A stretch of DNA of 64,000 bases from Sipunculus nudus (lineage: Eukaryota > Annelida > Sipuncula > Golfingiida > Sipunculidae), in the NCBI GenBank assembly GCA_026874595.1, contig CM049309.1, forward strand, positions 66,694,926-66,758,925. The letters are read 5' to 3'. How positions within the stretch are numbered: the first letter of the stretch is position 1; each line of letters begins with the position of its first letter. Below the pieces are notes generated by a model. It saw nothing but the letters and a program-made list of their open reading frames with translations, was not told the DNA's origin and did no database searches. Made by a program: the position numbers and the translations under genes. Shown here piece by piece: positions 34,401-49,400 of this stretch.

Positions 34401-37400
34401 AAAAATGGTTTAGGATCAAAAGAATTTTTTTTCTAAGATGGCCAAATGTAATATTCCTTCTCTTGATTTATGAAAAAAAAAAATATGAAATAGAAATCAA
34501 TCTGAAAAAATGTCTGCAAATGATAAAAATTCTTATTATGCTCATTAGAATATATGTTTTTTTTTAATAAAGAAAATTAGTTTTGGTAGGAAAGGATCTG
34601 TAAAGACCCTGTGGGAAGGAAATTCATCAACAGTAATTGTTTAAAGATTCTTGCAATTTTTAATAATGTAACCTGACAAACTGAAAATATTTAATTACAT
34701 TTTGCAACTGCTTGACCTTCTCTTCCTCCATCTCTAACAATGCTTCACTTGTGTCGTGTGTCTCCATCTGCTGGTCGCTGTCAGAGGATAGCTGTTTCAG
34801 CAGCATCTTGGGCCCAGTCAGATTCAGCGCCATCGGAGTAGCAGGGCAAGCTGATGGAGAAGAGGCTGGCAGACTCATCTGACGAGGTATGGAAGCAGAG
34901 GGCCGATGTACACTTGCAATATGCGTGCTAGCATTGGTCATCATTTTATGAGGCTGTCCGTGCCCTGACCGTCCAATCCAACCATCCCTTCTGATTGGAG
35001 GATGAGTAGTGCGAAGGGACTTGAGGACCCCATCTGATTGGCTGTGGGTGATGAGAGACTTGAGATCGGTACCGATGGCAGTTGTCATGGTGAGAGTGAC
35101 TGGAGCTGATGTTGTCTGACGGTTGCTTTTAGCAGCAGTAATGGTCGCTGTGGTAGCACCTGATCCACAAGTTGACACAGAGCGCCGAGTTCTTTCATAT
35201 AAACCAGGACGGGAAACTGTGAACCAAGGTATTGTTTTTAATTTGTTACAATTTGCCTTTAGCCTGTGTAACTTGAAGACCATTTTTCTTCGAAATTGGC
35301 AGAAGGAAATGACGAATATTCCTTAATGCGAGTGTTGAATAATTGACATTATGACTGAAACATTAATTCTATCACAGTTCAGGAAAAATCAGTACAAAAA
35401 GCAGAATCATTATTAACAGAGGGCTAGGGACATTATAACTATGCAGACACAGCATTATCTGAATATCTTAATTTAATATATATGCTTTAATGCAATCTTT
35501 ATATAGGGGTTTCTCTTTGAAGTTCACTCAACAAAAGCTTGCAAAACTTTACTGTTTCATGATATTTTAACAGAAACAATCAACTGGCATAAAAAACACA
35601 AGTTTTACCTACAGTATAAGCTATTATCAACAACTAAAATTATAAATTCTCCCTATATTTTTTAATAATTTTTATATCATTCTTGTCTCTAGTTTTCTTA
35701 ATTGATGTTTGACGAGGCATACCTTCCTTAACAGGGCCCAGGTCCCTCCTGGCTGCGGTATTGTGAGAGTTCTTGTTTCCTGCCACCTGTCTGGTAACAT
35801 GGGGGTTATCTGCAGTTTGTTTGTTCTGGTTGTTGCGGTTACCACTTAGACTACCTGGCCCAGTAACACTGTAAACACAAGTTTATTCTAATTTAAAAAA
35901 GTGATCACTATAGGGCACTGCTTTTCAGGCGGGGCTCTAATAACGAAATATTAAATATCTGTAAAGTGCAAGTTCAATGTGGTTCATATTTAAACAAAGA
36001 CAGGACTGACTCCATTACTGCAGTTTTGAATATAACATCAAACTGCTGACAGAGTGAGGTAGTAAAGCAAAGGTTCTCCTAAGGCGTCCTTTCCACATAT
36101 ACAGAATTTTCTTTATGTGTGGGGACCATATGAAGGTATCCATATGAAAGGTACTGTTGCTGAGCACGGAGCTGCAGGTAAATCCTGCATGTCCCACAAG
36201 TGGTCCCACATCCATTGGGTTATGAATGGCATGTCTGCTTCTTTGTATATACAAGTCAATATTTATGTTTTAAATACAATATTAAACTGCTAAAGAAGGG
36301 GAAGACTGTGCCTGATCTGTACTGTACTGCTGACACAGCCTAAACAGATGCCAGCCAGCTCCCTCAGCAACATGAAAGTGGACAGTAAGAGTTTTTTTGG
36401 TTTCCTGTGACTATTTCATAGGAGAAATTTTGAGGAGAGAGATGAGATAGCCCAAGTTATTATTTTGTAGATGACACCAAGCCCAGCAAAAAAGGATCCA
36501 AGAGACATGATCAAGGGTAGCTTCTGCCCTATGAGCTGGGGGGAAAGTGAGAACTCAGACGAGTCAGCCGAGCAGCAGCACCCATGTCCACTTGGTGAAG
36601 AACAACTAAACACTGCTTCAACCAGCAAACAGACAGTTCTGGGCTTGTCTAGAATCCATACAATGAATGGCTAAGAGTTATCTTTAGCTTTAATTATTAG
36701 CTACAAGTTTTTTTTGTTTTATATAATACGACCACAAACATAAATTCACATCCGTTTATATAAGAGTGGATTACCTGGAAGCTCTTCTGGCTGCCCTCTC
36801 TACACGGTTAGGCATGTTCCTGGGTAACCCTCTGAGACCTCGTACATAACGTCTGACCCATTCCCTGACACCATGCAGGCTGGCATACTCTGACAAGGTG
36901 ACCCTGGACCAGGGGTTACATTCAGTCATGTCTAAGGCCGCTGTGGCCAAGGCTCTGCCCACCTGTAATTTAATTATTTACTTTAAGATATTTAAAGAAT
37001 TTGTTCATTAATAAAATGGGATATGTGTGAGGCTAATGTTATATTGCATCACCATACCATAGCATACTATTGTATAAAAGCCCTGATTTTATCCTCTGTG
37101 CTGAATACATTTCTCTATCTCATTTGTGATCCCATTCTCTCTCTCACATATCATTCAAACAAACACACATACACACCTAAAATAGAAGACATACAGGCAT
37201 TATTAATATCACTGATTCCTTTGGTCATACCTTTAATTGTTCAGTTACAAAGGAAATGGCATTATAGATACACTTTTTGCAAAATACATGTCTTATTTGA
37301 TTTCAAATGAACCAGATAAATCTATATTGTAAGTGACAGGGGGTCTAAATAATTCTCTCTCCCTTATCTGTAAGAATTACCGTAAAGTTCTAAATAGAAT

Positions 37401-40400
37401 AAGCTTATTATATTAGGATAATGAAATCAACAAACTGGGGAATTCTGTATTTTCTCCCCCTGTGTCTTGTTTGGTGTATCACCGTGAATCTGATCCGTGA
37501 GTGGCGTGAAAAATTACCAAGAGTGAGCAATAATAGGGGCATTTACATAGTCATTTGCATTCTGAATTAACCATATTTTCTTGCATATATCAATCTGATT
37601 TCTTTATAAAGGACTAAAAGTAATTTTTAAATACCCTGGTGGCTATATTCACTACTTTCAGTAGCAAATTATGTGTAAGCACATCCCTGGCCATTGTATC
37701 ATTCATCAGTATGCTTAAGATTTTGTAAAATGAATAAAAATTTATGAGTATTTATTGTTTGTTGTATGTAATACATGGTAATCTAAGATTTCTGGATGAA
37801 TTCAATGGTATAACTTAAAGAGTTGGGGGCGGAATCTGTTAGGGACTTTAGTGAAAGTAGTATATTTGCATCAATGACTAAATATTCTGAGCAAAAGCAG
37901 GGTGCATATTCTAATGAGGCAGCGTATTCTTTTGAGAACTTTACGGTATACATAACCAGTGGGTGAACTCAACCCCTGGAAATCTAAACCCAGCCTAAGT
38001 CATGTGGACCTTTTCTGATGGAAGAATTGGTAATATACTAGTGTCCAGCAATAAACTGCACCATTATCAAACTGCTTCCTCCTCATGGTAGGATCTCTAG
38101 ATCATTGTCTAGGTCTAGTTTATTTATGTTAAGCATAAGTTGATAAGTTTATAATCAGTAGTAAGTCAAAATAAAAAGTAAATGAAATGCACTGAAAACC
38201 AAATGCATATACTATGACACGGTTCAGGCGAACCCTACCTCTTCAAAGTGACCCATGGTATACTTAGGAGGGAAGCCCGCTAGAGGTGGTGGTGTAGCTC
38301 TGCCGTCATCACCAAAAGCTGGGGGGACACAGTTCACCATGCGGCCAGTGTTGTAGTTACATTCTAATGTATAGCTGAAATTATACAGATAGAAAAATAA
38401 AAAATAATTTGCCACCTTAATCATTGGCAGCAGGTCCTGATGAATGGCTGACATAATACATCAAATGATAACAATGATAAAAACATGATCACTAAAATCA
38501 CCAGACTAAAGTTTACAATGCAGATTGTGTAAAATTTGAAAGTATACCTGAAATTATAAATGAAGAATATAAAATTGCAAAAGAGTAAAATTCACATACA
38601 ACTAGGAATCATACCTCAGATTTACAAAACTAATATCTTGAACAGCAAATTTTACACAGTTTACATAGACAAATTTGAAAATCATCTATTATTAAGTTCA
38701 GTTCAATATATTTTAAATGATATTCCATCAAAGTAATTATTGCATATAAAATTCATTAAGAAATCTATGAGAAAGGGTAAGACTGACCTGTGTATGATCC
38801 CGAGGGCTTTATATATGGCCACTCGGCCAGCACCTTCCTTAGACAGGCCATCTCGTTTGTCTTTCATGTACATATTACGCTCACTGAAGTTACAGCCAGT
38901 GAAGTCAAAGTGGGCAGTATTCATGGCAATCAACTTTGGGTACAGCATATTTGTCACCTGTCATCATAACAATAAGTAAGAAAATAATTTTTTCATCTGA
39001 AGATAATTCTTTTAAATTTAAAGAGTTTATGTCCACTTGGGAAATACCTGATATCTGGGAATAATAAGGTGCAGGTAATGTTTATTTGAAGTGTGCTTGA
39101 TGAAATGATGCAATTGCTTTATCAAGTATGACACATGAACATTTGATCTTTATATATTATATTTATTGTCACATATTATTCATAGCAAGATGACTGCACT
39201 ATCTTAGTACATATTTGTTTAAGAATGATTCTACATTTCTTTAATAATTACAATTACTGCATATGATGAGTTTATCAGAAAAAAACAGCAAAACCATTTA
39301 TATTTCTTTTAGGACCACCTAGGAATAATGAATATAAAATATAAAATAAATAATATATCATTACTTCTTCTTACTGTGCTTCCTTTTACATATATGACTG
39401 ATTTATTTTCAATGTTAGATTTTATAACAAAAATTTGGATAGATGAATATTGATTTTCCAAATATATAAATTATAACACTCTTTTACAAATATCTACTAG
39501 AACTGATGTGTATTTATTCATCATACAAATGTTTTCAAACATAAGGTCTGATTGAGAACTTCTCACTTATCATGATAATAATGTTACATGTATTCATTAC
39601 AACAAAATCATATATAAAAATGCACAAAACATGAAATTTTAGAAGACAATCAGCCCATACCTGCATATCTTCATTCTCAAAGTAGTTGCCATAGATAAAA
39701 CAGCCTCGCTTTGAAGCATGTCCATGCAGATCGACATAGAAGGCTATGCCACTCTCGTGTGGAGGTATATCCTTTAACATAGTGTCAGACAGATGCGGCG
39801 CATGTGTTGCATCACCTGTGATGGGTGGTCCATATTCAGCCTCATCATCTGACCCTTCATGTCCAATATGGCCACTAGGGGGCTTCCCAGCTGGGGTACT
39901 GGCCTGAGAAATATTTAACACTTCTGCAGCACCGCCTATCGCTTCCTGCGGTGATTCAAAACTCCCATTCAGCTCTGGAATTTTATTGATTTCCAGCCCA
40001 GCCAGGCTGGATGACAGCTCCATTTTCTCTGGTGTGGACATCGTGCTTTCTTCTGGAACACCATCAGTTTGTGTGACAGTCTGGGTTTCGTCAGTACTAG
40101 TGTCTGTGTGTGTGACTGTTTGGGCAACCTGGGTACCCGTGCCTTCATGAAACACCATCGTGTAGGTTTTATTCTTTGGCTGGTTATTGGGCTGTGCTTG
40201 TTTGTGTTTGTGCACTGTGACGTTCGGTGTTTTAGTGGGTTTTTCTTGTGCCTGACTGGGTGCAGCTGTTGAGCAGTTCGTAGGGGAAGACTTATCCCCG
40301 TCTTTCGTCAGACGGGAATTCCTGTGGTGGTACACCAGTAAACTTTTAGCTGCGTAAATGGACGGGTACAACTCAAAGTCAGGATCTAAGTACATGCGGT

Positions 40401-43400
40401 TGAGATTCACCCCCCTTGAGTCTGTACGGTAGTGCCCCCTGGCAACTCCATCAGGATTTAACATGGGAATAAGCTTGAACACATACTGCCTGCGGAGCTG
40501 TTTAGCACGGGGGTCATCCTCCCGTAAGATGAAATCCAAGAAACCGTTAAAGACGAAACTTCCTGGTGTCTCACCTGGATGCACACGGCTGCTCAGAAGG
40601 TACACCTATTAATTAATTTAAAAGGTTTAACAACAGGAGGATTTAAATTTAAATTCTTTAAGATTTGATATAGCAAGTTTCATATACTCTATTTCTGACT
40701 ATTACAAAATCATATTTATTTTCCTATGCACATTTGCTTTCATTCTTAATAACAGCTTTATTTGACAGACAATGAATTTTCAAACACATCAAATAATAAT
40801 TTGTATCATCCTACTGTAGAAGTCCTAAATATTTAACATGAAATAAATATGTAAAAAAGACTACAGTCACAGTAACCTACCCGTTTGTTCCTGAAAGCCC
40901 TGCATCTTGGAGAGAGTTTATCAGGGAACAGTTTTGAATCAAAACGAGGTTCCTCTTCCCCCATGTTGCTGTAGTCTGAGATAGTGATGAGATCGATCCT
41001 CATTCTGTCCAGAGAGTAGCACAGCACCTCGCGATGGTAGTAGACAGTGTTAGCAGGGCTGCAATACACACATGAACAAAACTGTAAGGTTTTAATTATT
41101 CATATATGTGTAAAGCTGAAATCCATTAGTCAGGTCTAGCTTTGAAAACAAACATACAGAAATATAAAACATTGTTGTAACATTCCATTTTTCTTGCAAA
41201 TAATAAATGTTCAAGCTTTCCTGTAATTTTTATGATATTCATAGGTTTAATCTTTTATATGGCAGCAATTTCTTATATGTATGGTATTTTGGTGCATATA
41301 TTTCCTTATTTATTTATTATTTATTGTCAAAACTTTAATTAATTTAATTTACAGGTTATGATTTCAGAAAAAAAATTACAGCCAAATGCACAGAAAATCC
41401 ACTATTAATCTTTCATTACATTTCATATGTATCATATGGTCAGCTTCATGTTAACTAAACAGACAGAGCCACCTACAGGCCAAGAAGGATATAACACTAG
41501 ATTGTTAAATTTTGATTTTCAATGCTTCCTTACAACATGCACAAAAATTGTATTCCAGCTGAAATGTCCAATTTTGAAGAGTTTATAAAAATAATTTTTG
41601 CAATTACCAGGTTTGTTTGAGGTTCCTGCAGCTGGAGAACTTTCTGTCTAGTTCGGCAAGCCTTTCCTGGGATTCTGTATAGGACCATGGGAAGCAAAAC
41701 GCAAAGTATGTTGTGGCATTTCGGAAATCAAGGAACCGATGTGTGAAGGTCAAGATGAACTGGCCGTCTACTGTCTGTAATGAATGAAAAAGTCAAATCA
41801 AAACTCTGACTGGACAGATAAGCAGAATTAGCCAGAGGAAATAAGAGAATCAAACTAGCCAAATTGAGCATGCACAATATGATGAATACCCAATTAACAC
41901 CTTTTTAATTGCTATTTAGTCCAGTCACTGTTCCCAGCATTTCATGAAAATGAAATTCCACGATATTTCCCTGGTGAATTTTTATAATTCCAGGCAGGAT
42001 AATTCTTCTGATCTATTTCAAGAATTTCCACACCTATCAAAGCATCAAGTGCTTATGATGTTTAAACACAAGACAAAATATAAGACTGACCATCTCCTCT
42101 CACAGGCCAGTGATATTCTCTGACTTTCCCCTGACTGGAAAAAGGGAAACTTATTTTCCTGGTTTTCACTCGTCTCCTGAGTGATTTGGAACACTGCAGG
42201 TATCCCTAATGAACTCTCTGTCCCACCTAACAAGTACTACAGAACAGGGGCATGCCATATCACAATAATCGTTAAAAGGAGACCATGTTTCTTTAAAAAT
42301 TCCAAATTTAAAGACATAAAACTAAACAAGTGACCCATGGGTCATGATGCTCAGCTGACTGGGAAGAGATTTGCAAAAGGAAGTTTTATCATCTAAATGG
42401 AAGTATATACCCATTCAACTGAAGCATCAAACAGATTAACCAACAGGCTGAGATTGTGTCTGTATTAATATATCTAAAAAATAGAGAAAAAATGCATAAA
42501 CTTTAAAAAAAATTACAGGTGGCTCCACCAGTCTGCAGAAAATAATAAAAAGACTTAATGGTCAATATCCATGCAAAGAAGCATGGTGGTCTCTGGATTA
42601 GTTGTTCAGATACTTCAGCTTTTGAATCAAATTTTCCAATTTTCTGAGGGATACTTTGGAGTCCTATAGCATGGAGGATATGGGTAACAGAGACCTAATT
42701 TCAGGTTAGTTAATGAGATACTGGAGTTTTTGTATCAAATTTTTCACTATTCTGGGGGATATTTTGGAGCCATACAGCTTAATGGAAAGGGTAACAGAGA
42801 CCTAATTTCAAGTTTCCATGGAGATTTTTCATGGGACTCCCTGTGTGTAAAGAATGAAGATTCTAGGTCCAGTCTTTACGATTTGTGGCCTGTTAACAGA
42901 TGTCCAAATTTTTAAAGGTCTCAAAAATAGAGAAAAAAATTCGCAAAAAATCGAAAAAATAGAGATGGCGCACCCAGGCTGGTCGAGTCTTTACAATTTG
43001 AACACTGTTGACAGATAACTTCATCTTTAAAGGTCTCAAAAATAGAGAAAAAAAACTGTAAAAATTTGAAAAATACAGGTGGCGCCACCAGTCTGCAGAA
43101 ACTGATGAAACATCTCATGATCAATATGTATGCCAAAAATCATGACCATCAGTGATGTAGTTAATCAGATATTGAAGTTTTTTATGAAATTTTTTTACTA
43201 TTCTGGGGGGTACTTTGGGGCCCCATAGCTCAAAGGATATGGGTAACAGAGACCTGATTTCTGGTTTCCATGGAGACCTTTCATAGGTCTCTCAGAATGT
43301 CAAGAATGAAGATTCTTGGTCCAGCCTTTAAGATTTGTGCCCTGTTAACAGATGTTCACATTTTTAAAGGTCTCAAAAATAGAGAAAACAATTCGTAAAA

Positions 43401-46400
43401 AATAAAAAAAATACAGGTGACGCCACCAGTCTGCAGAAACTGATGAAACATCTCATGATCAATATGTATGCCAAAAAACATGACCATCAGTGATGTAGTA
43501 AATCAGATATTGAAGTTTTTGTATGAATTTTTTCACTATTCTGGGGGGTACTATGGGGCCATATAGCTCAAGGGATATGGGTAACAGAGACCTAATTTCT
43601 GGTTTCCATGGAGACTTTTCATAGGTCTCTCAGAATGTCAAGAATGAAGATTCTTGGTCCAGTCTTTACGATTTGTGCCTTGTTGACAGATGTCCACATT
43701 TTTAAAGATCTCAAAAATAGAGAAAAAAATTCGTAAAAAATCGAAAAAAATAGAGGTGGCGCACCCAGGCTGCAGAAACTGATGAAACACTCCATGATCA
43801 ATATCCATGCAAACAATTATAGTGATCTCTGCATTGGATGTTCAGATACTTCCGCTTATGTATCAAATTTTCCATCATTCTGAGCTGTACTTTGGAGTGC
43901 CATAGCTCAAAGGATATGGGTAACAGAGACCTAATTCCAGGTTTCCATGGAACCTTTTCATGGGTCTCCCTGTGTGTCAAGAATGAAGATTCTAGGTCCA
44001 GTCGTTACAATTTGAACCCTGTTGACTGATAACTACATCCTTAAAGGTCTCAAAAATAGAGAAAAAAATTGTAAAAATTTGAAAAATACTGGCGGCGCCA
44101 CCTGTCTGCAGGAACTGATGAAACAAATCTCATGATCAATATGTATGCCAAAAATCATGACCATCAGTGATGTAGTTAATCAGATATTGAAGTTTTTGTT
44201 TGAAATTTTTTACTATTCTGGGGTGGGGGGGGGGGGGTACTTTGGGGCCCCATAGATTGAAGGATATGGGTAACAGAGACCTGATTTCTGGTTTCCATTG
44301 AGACTTTTCATAGGTCTCTCAGAATGTCAAGAATGAAGATTCTAGGTCAATTCTTTACGATTTGTGCCCTGTTAACAGATGTTCACATTTTTAAAGGTCT
44401 CAAAAATAGAGAAAAAAATTATAAAAAATCGAAAAATACAGGTGGCGCCACCAGTCTGCAGAAACTGATGAAACATCTCATGATCAATATGTATGCCAAA
44501 ATTCATGACCATCAGCGATTGTAGTTATTCAGACATTGAAGTTTTTGTATGAAATTTTTCACTATTCTGGGGGGTACTTTGGGGCCCCATAGCTCAAAGG
44601 ATATAGGTAACAGAGACCTAATTTCTGGGTTCCATGGAGACTTTTCATAGGTCTCTCAGAATGTCAAGAATGAAGATTCTAGGTCCAGTCTTTACAATTT
44701 GTGCCCTGTTAACAGATGTCCACATTTTTAAAGGTCTCAAAAATAGAGAAAAAAATTATAAAAAATCGAAAAAATACAGGTGGCGCCACCAGCTTGCAGA
44801 AACTGATGGAACATCTCATGATCAATATGTATGCCAAAAATCATGACCATCAGTGATGTAGTTAATCAGATATTGAAGTTTTTTTTATGAAATTTTTCAC
44901 TATTCTTGGGGATACTTTGGGGCCCCATAGCTTGAAGGATATGGGTAACAGAGACCTAATTTCTGGTTTCCATGGAGACTTTTCATAGGTCTCTCAGAAT
45001 GTCAAGAATGAAGATACTATGTCCAGTCTTTACCATTTGTGCCCTGTTAACAGATGTTCACATTTTTAAAGGTCTCAAAAATAGAGAAAAAAGTTCGTAA
45101 AAAATGGAAAATACTGGTGGCGCCACCAGTCTGCAGAAACTGATGAAACATTTCATGATCAATATGTATGCCAAAAATTATGACCATCAGTGATGTAGTA
45201 AATCAGATATTGAAGTTTTTGTATGAATTTTTTCACTATTCTGGGGGGTACTATGGGGCCATATAGCTCAAGGGATATGGGTAACAGAGACCTAATTTCT
45301 GGTTTCCACGGATATTTTTCATAGGTCTCGTAGAATATGAAGAATGAAGATTCTAGGTCCAGTCTTTATGATTTGTGCCCTGTTAACAGATGTCCACATT
45401 TTTAAAGGTCTCAAAAATAGAGAAAAAAAATCGTTAAAAAATGAAAAATACAGTTGGCGCCACCAGTCTGCAGGAACTGATGGAACATCTCATGATCAAT
45501 ATGTATGCCAAAAATCATGACCATCAGTGATGTAGTTAATGAGATATTGAAGTTTTTGTATGAAATTTTTCACTTTCTGGGGGGTGCTTTGGGGCCCCAT
45601 GGCTGGAAGGATATGGGTAACAGAGACCTAATTTCTGGTTACCAAGGAGATTTTGCATTGACCTCTCAGAATGTCAAGTTACAAGATTCTAGGTACAGCG
45701 GTTATGATTTGTGCCTGGTTAACGGACAGACAGACGGACAGACAGACAGACGGACAAAGAGTGATCGCTATAGCTCAGCATGACTGAAAGTCAGCTGAGC
45801 TAAAAATTTATATTCACTAAAAAATTATTGATTCAAAAGTACAAAGGAAACTTACTATTCATGAACGGCACCACAGAGATAGTCCAAACAGGATCATTTG
45901 ATGCCCATTTACTTGAACACCCTCATTTCATATGTATGACATATTATATGATTTTATGAATGACTCATTGGCACATTAATGGTGGCAGTTTATTCAGTAT
46001 GTTTCACTATCTTTAGTGTTCTACTCTCAAATTCCTACACTTGTTTACAGTTCACAGGTTTTGCAGAATGAACTTGTGTGAACTCTATTATACCTGAAGT
46101 AAATGGTGATGAAAATCCATGATGCAATAATCACAAACAAATATAAAGGTTGTGATGCTCATTTAGGACAGACTCTTAGTTTACCATTGGGACACCAAAT
46201 TACACTAGAGTGAAATACACAGTTTCTTCATGTATTGTATGTATCAGGGGTTACCAACCTCAAAAGTTGGTTTGTCTCTGATTCTGTCCCAGCGAGGCTT
46301 TCCAGGGACAGTTTTAACCAGAGGAGCATGGCCCTGGCCATACAGTTTGCCCTGTCGATTCATGTTCATGATGTTTATCTTCAGCAGCCGGCCGGGGGAT

Positions 46401-49400
46401 CCACCCTTTACTCCAAAATAAAACCAGGACCTGCACATAAACACAAATGGTTGTTACAAAATAAGGGAATAAAAAATCATTTGCCACTTTTTATATACTT
46501 TATTTTAGTTTCTAAATATCATTATATAAATGAAATATAAAACACACTAAGCAAAATTAGGCCTCTGTCTTTTTTTGTGGTTGTGAATGATTTCAATTAC
46601 AGGTCCCAGTGGATAAAATAGTCAATAAAATCTGAAAATATTTTTACCCTAAAATTAGTGGGGAAAATGTGCTCAGGTACTTCTATATATATATATATCT
46701 TAGTATTTTACCACCTTTCTTTATGTCTCTGAATATTTGATATTAATCAACAATTGACTGTGCATTCAGTTAATTTTATACTACTCTTTTTCTATGTGCT
46801 CAAATGCTTTTCAGTTAACATAAGAAACAGCAGAGAAAATACAGAAGAACAGCCCTAACCTGTTGCCATTCTCAAATGGTGTGCCTCCACAGTCTGGCTT
46901 GGTCCACACATTGAACTCATAGTCAGGGTGCAGTTCTACCCCAGAAAAAAAGTGACCACCTGTATGATAAATTTATAAAAAAATTACAATGGTAATGATT
47001 CAAAGCTGCTCTAAGGTGTCAGTGTCGAATTTAAATTATCAACTAAAAAATAAATTAGGGACCCTTGGGTCTCCACGCTCAGCTGCATTTGTCTATAATG
47101 ATATATATATTTATGAGGTTTTCCAAAATATTGATCCTGTGATCAGTTTGAAGCAAACCTGTCTACCCAAACTCGAGTAATCATCCGTAAACTAATTTGT
47201 GAATGGATGTGCCCTGTGACCTTAACCTTTAACCTTATGACCCCAAAATCAAAAGGAAACTTCCCCTATTGGCAGGTGCATCACATGTTGATGATGGAAG
47301 GATTGACATGAAAAGTTTGGCTTAAAATGCATCCACAATCTTTCTAAAGTAGTGGGTCCTGTGACCTTGACCTTTGATCTCATGACCCCAGAATCAACAG
47401 TTCTTACTTTACTGGTGGGCCATATTATTATCATTTATTTCTTACATACATTGTACAATATAATATATATGGTCATGAAAAAGTGCAGAGATTTGTCGTG
47501 CTTTATAACAAAAAATATAAAGTGTGCATAGTCAAAAGCCGTTGTGCTTGCTTATTGAGTGGATATCACGGCAAGCATATGTTCTAAATCTGCCCTGTCA
47601 AAATTTTCTACATACATCGTACAATCAAGACATTCAATAATTTCTCTTACCAACTCTGCCTGAGCATATTCATCTTCATTAAATGAGAATCTATTAATAA
47701 TCTGTTTTCTAATCTCTTTTTGGTACGATTTGGACATTTTTGCGTATAAAAACCCATACTGCTCCATCATGTAGCTAATATTGCCACCAAGATGAGTCAA
47801 AAGGTCTCGACAAGCATTCCGAGCTACATGTGAAACAAGAGAATTGTCTGAACTATACATAGAATAAAACATGTTCATGAAACGCAATTCTAACTGACAT
47901 CTTAATGGTTTCTTCCCGGCTATATTTAATACAATATATTTATGAGCTGTTGGAGGTAGTTTCAAAATACATCTCAAACCTTTATTATATGCAGTGATGA
48001 GAGAGGCAATATCTTTACTTTTGAGTTTCCAACTCTGTGAACCATAAAACGAACAGCAATATTGGGAAAATAATATATTCACCAACTTTCTAGGAAGATG
48101 ACCAAAGTTCCCTACAAGAGAGTTTACTTTCACAAAGAAATCCGCTCTCTTACGGCATATGTCATCACTGTCTGTGAGAGAACTAGAAATATATATACCT
48201 AAGTATTTAATCCTATTTTCCCATTTTAGCTTATTGTTATCTAAAACAATAGTTGGATAATCCATATTTAATTCATTACCAAATTCTAAACATACTGATT
48301 TTTTATGATTGTATGTTATGGAGTACTCTATCCCATACTTGCTACAGATATTCACTAATTTTTGTAACCCGCTTGCCGATGGTGCCAATAGCATCAGGTC
48401 ATCAGCGTAGGCCAGACAGCCTGCATATTTGTGTCCAATGTGACACCCAATATCGCTTAAACGTAATCTGGATAACAATTCATCAATGTATAGGTTAAAT
48501 ATTAGTGGACTAAGCACCCCGCCCTGTTTCACTCCATTTTTTGAACAGAAACTATCAGATGTCTCACCATTCCATGCAACACATATTGATTGATTTTTAT
48601 ATTGATCATAAAGAAGTCTTACGATAACCCCAGGAATCCCCTTTTTAATAAGTAAGGAAAACATTTTACCAAAATTAAGTCTGTCAAAGGCTTTGCTGGC
48701 ATCCAGGCAACAACTATACACTTTACTACCTCGTGACCTATAATAAGATACAATTTCCTTTAAAACTGTAGCACACATTGTCGTGGAGTGATTCTCTTTA
48801 AAAGCAAACTGTAATTCTGATGAGCGAAAACAATTATTGTATACCTGAGATATGATGATCTCAAAGAGCTTACCGATTGAGCTACTAAGTGCTATACCAC
48901 GGTAATTTTCGCTGTCGTTCAGGTTTCCATTTCTGTCCTTGGGGATAGGCACAATTACTGAGTTATTTATACATCGTGGGAAATACCCATGGGATAACAT
49001 TGCAGTATACATTAAAGAAAGTAGAACGTTACATCGGTTAGAACTATATATGATATTGTCAGAATATAAATTATTTAATCCATCTGATTTCCCTGTTTTC
49101 AGCATAGCTATTCCCTCTGCTACCTGCTGTACCGTTATGGTATGATCTCGATGAAGGATGTTGGAATCATGTGCAATCGTAGCATGAATAGTCTCCATTA
49201 AAATTCCTTGTTCCTTGGAATCTGTTGCACATACATTATATAAATTATTGTATTTATCTTTAAACTTATTTGAGATATCTTTATTTGTGTTTAATCCGTC
49301 AATAATATGGGCATTACGTCTTTGAGGTGGCTGCAACTTTTTTATTTCCGTCCATAAGTTACGTGAGTGGTCCTTCGTCACAGCTGTTGCCATACGACAT

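Noticed and set aside
34660-34698. Extension of AGBL5 exon 11 to the stop at 34,660 as an alternative C-terminus
   Set aside because: Possible as intron retention, but the GTAATT donor at 34,698 and phase agreement with exons 12-16 favour splicing.
39535-39660. Extension of AGBL5 exon 6 frame past 39,661
   Set aside because: The frame continues into intron only. The GTATGGG donor at 39,660 and the in-phase join to exon 7 (NMLYPKL...) give the conserved CCP5 sequence.
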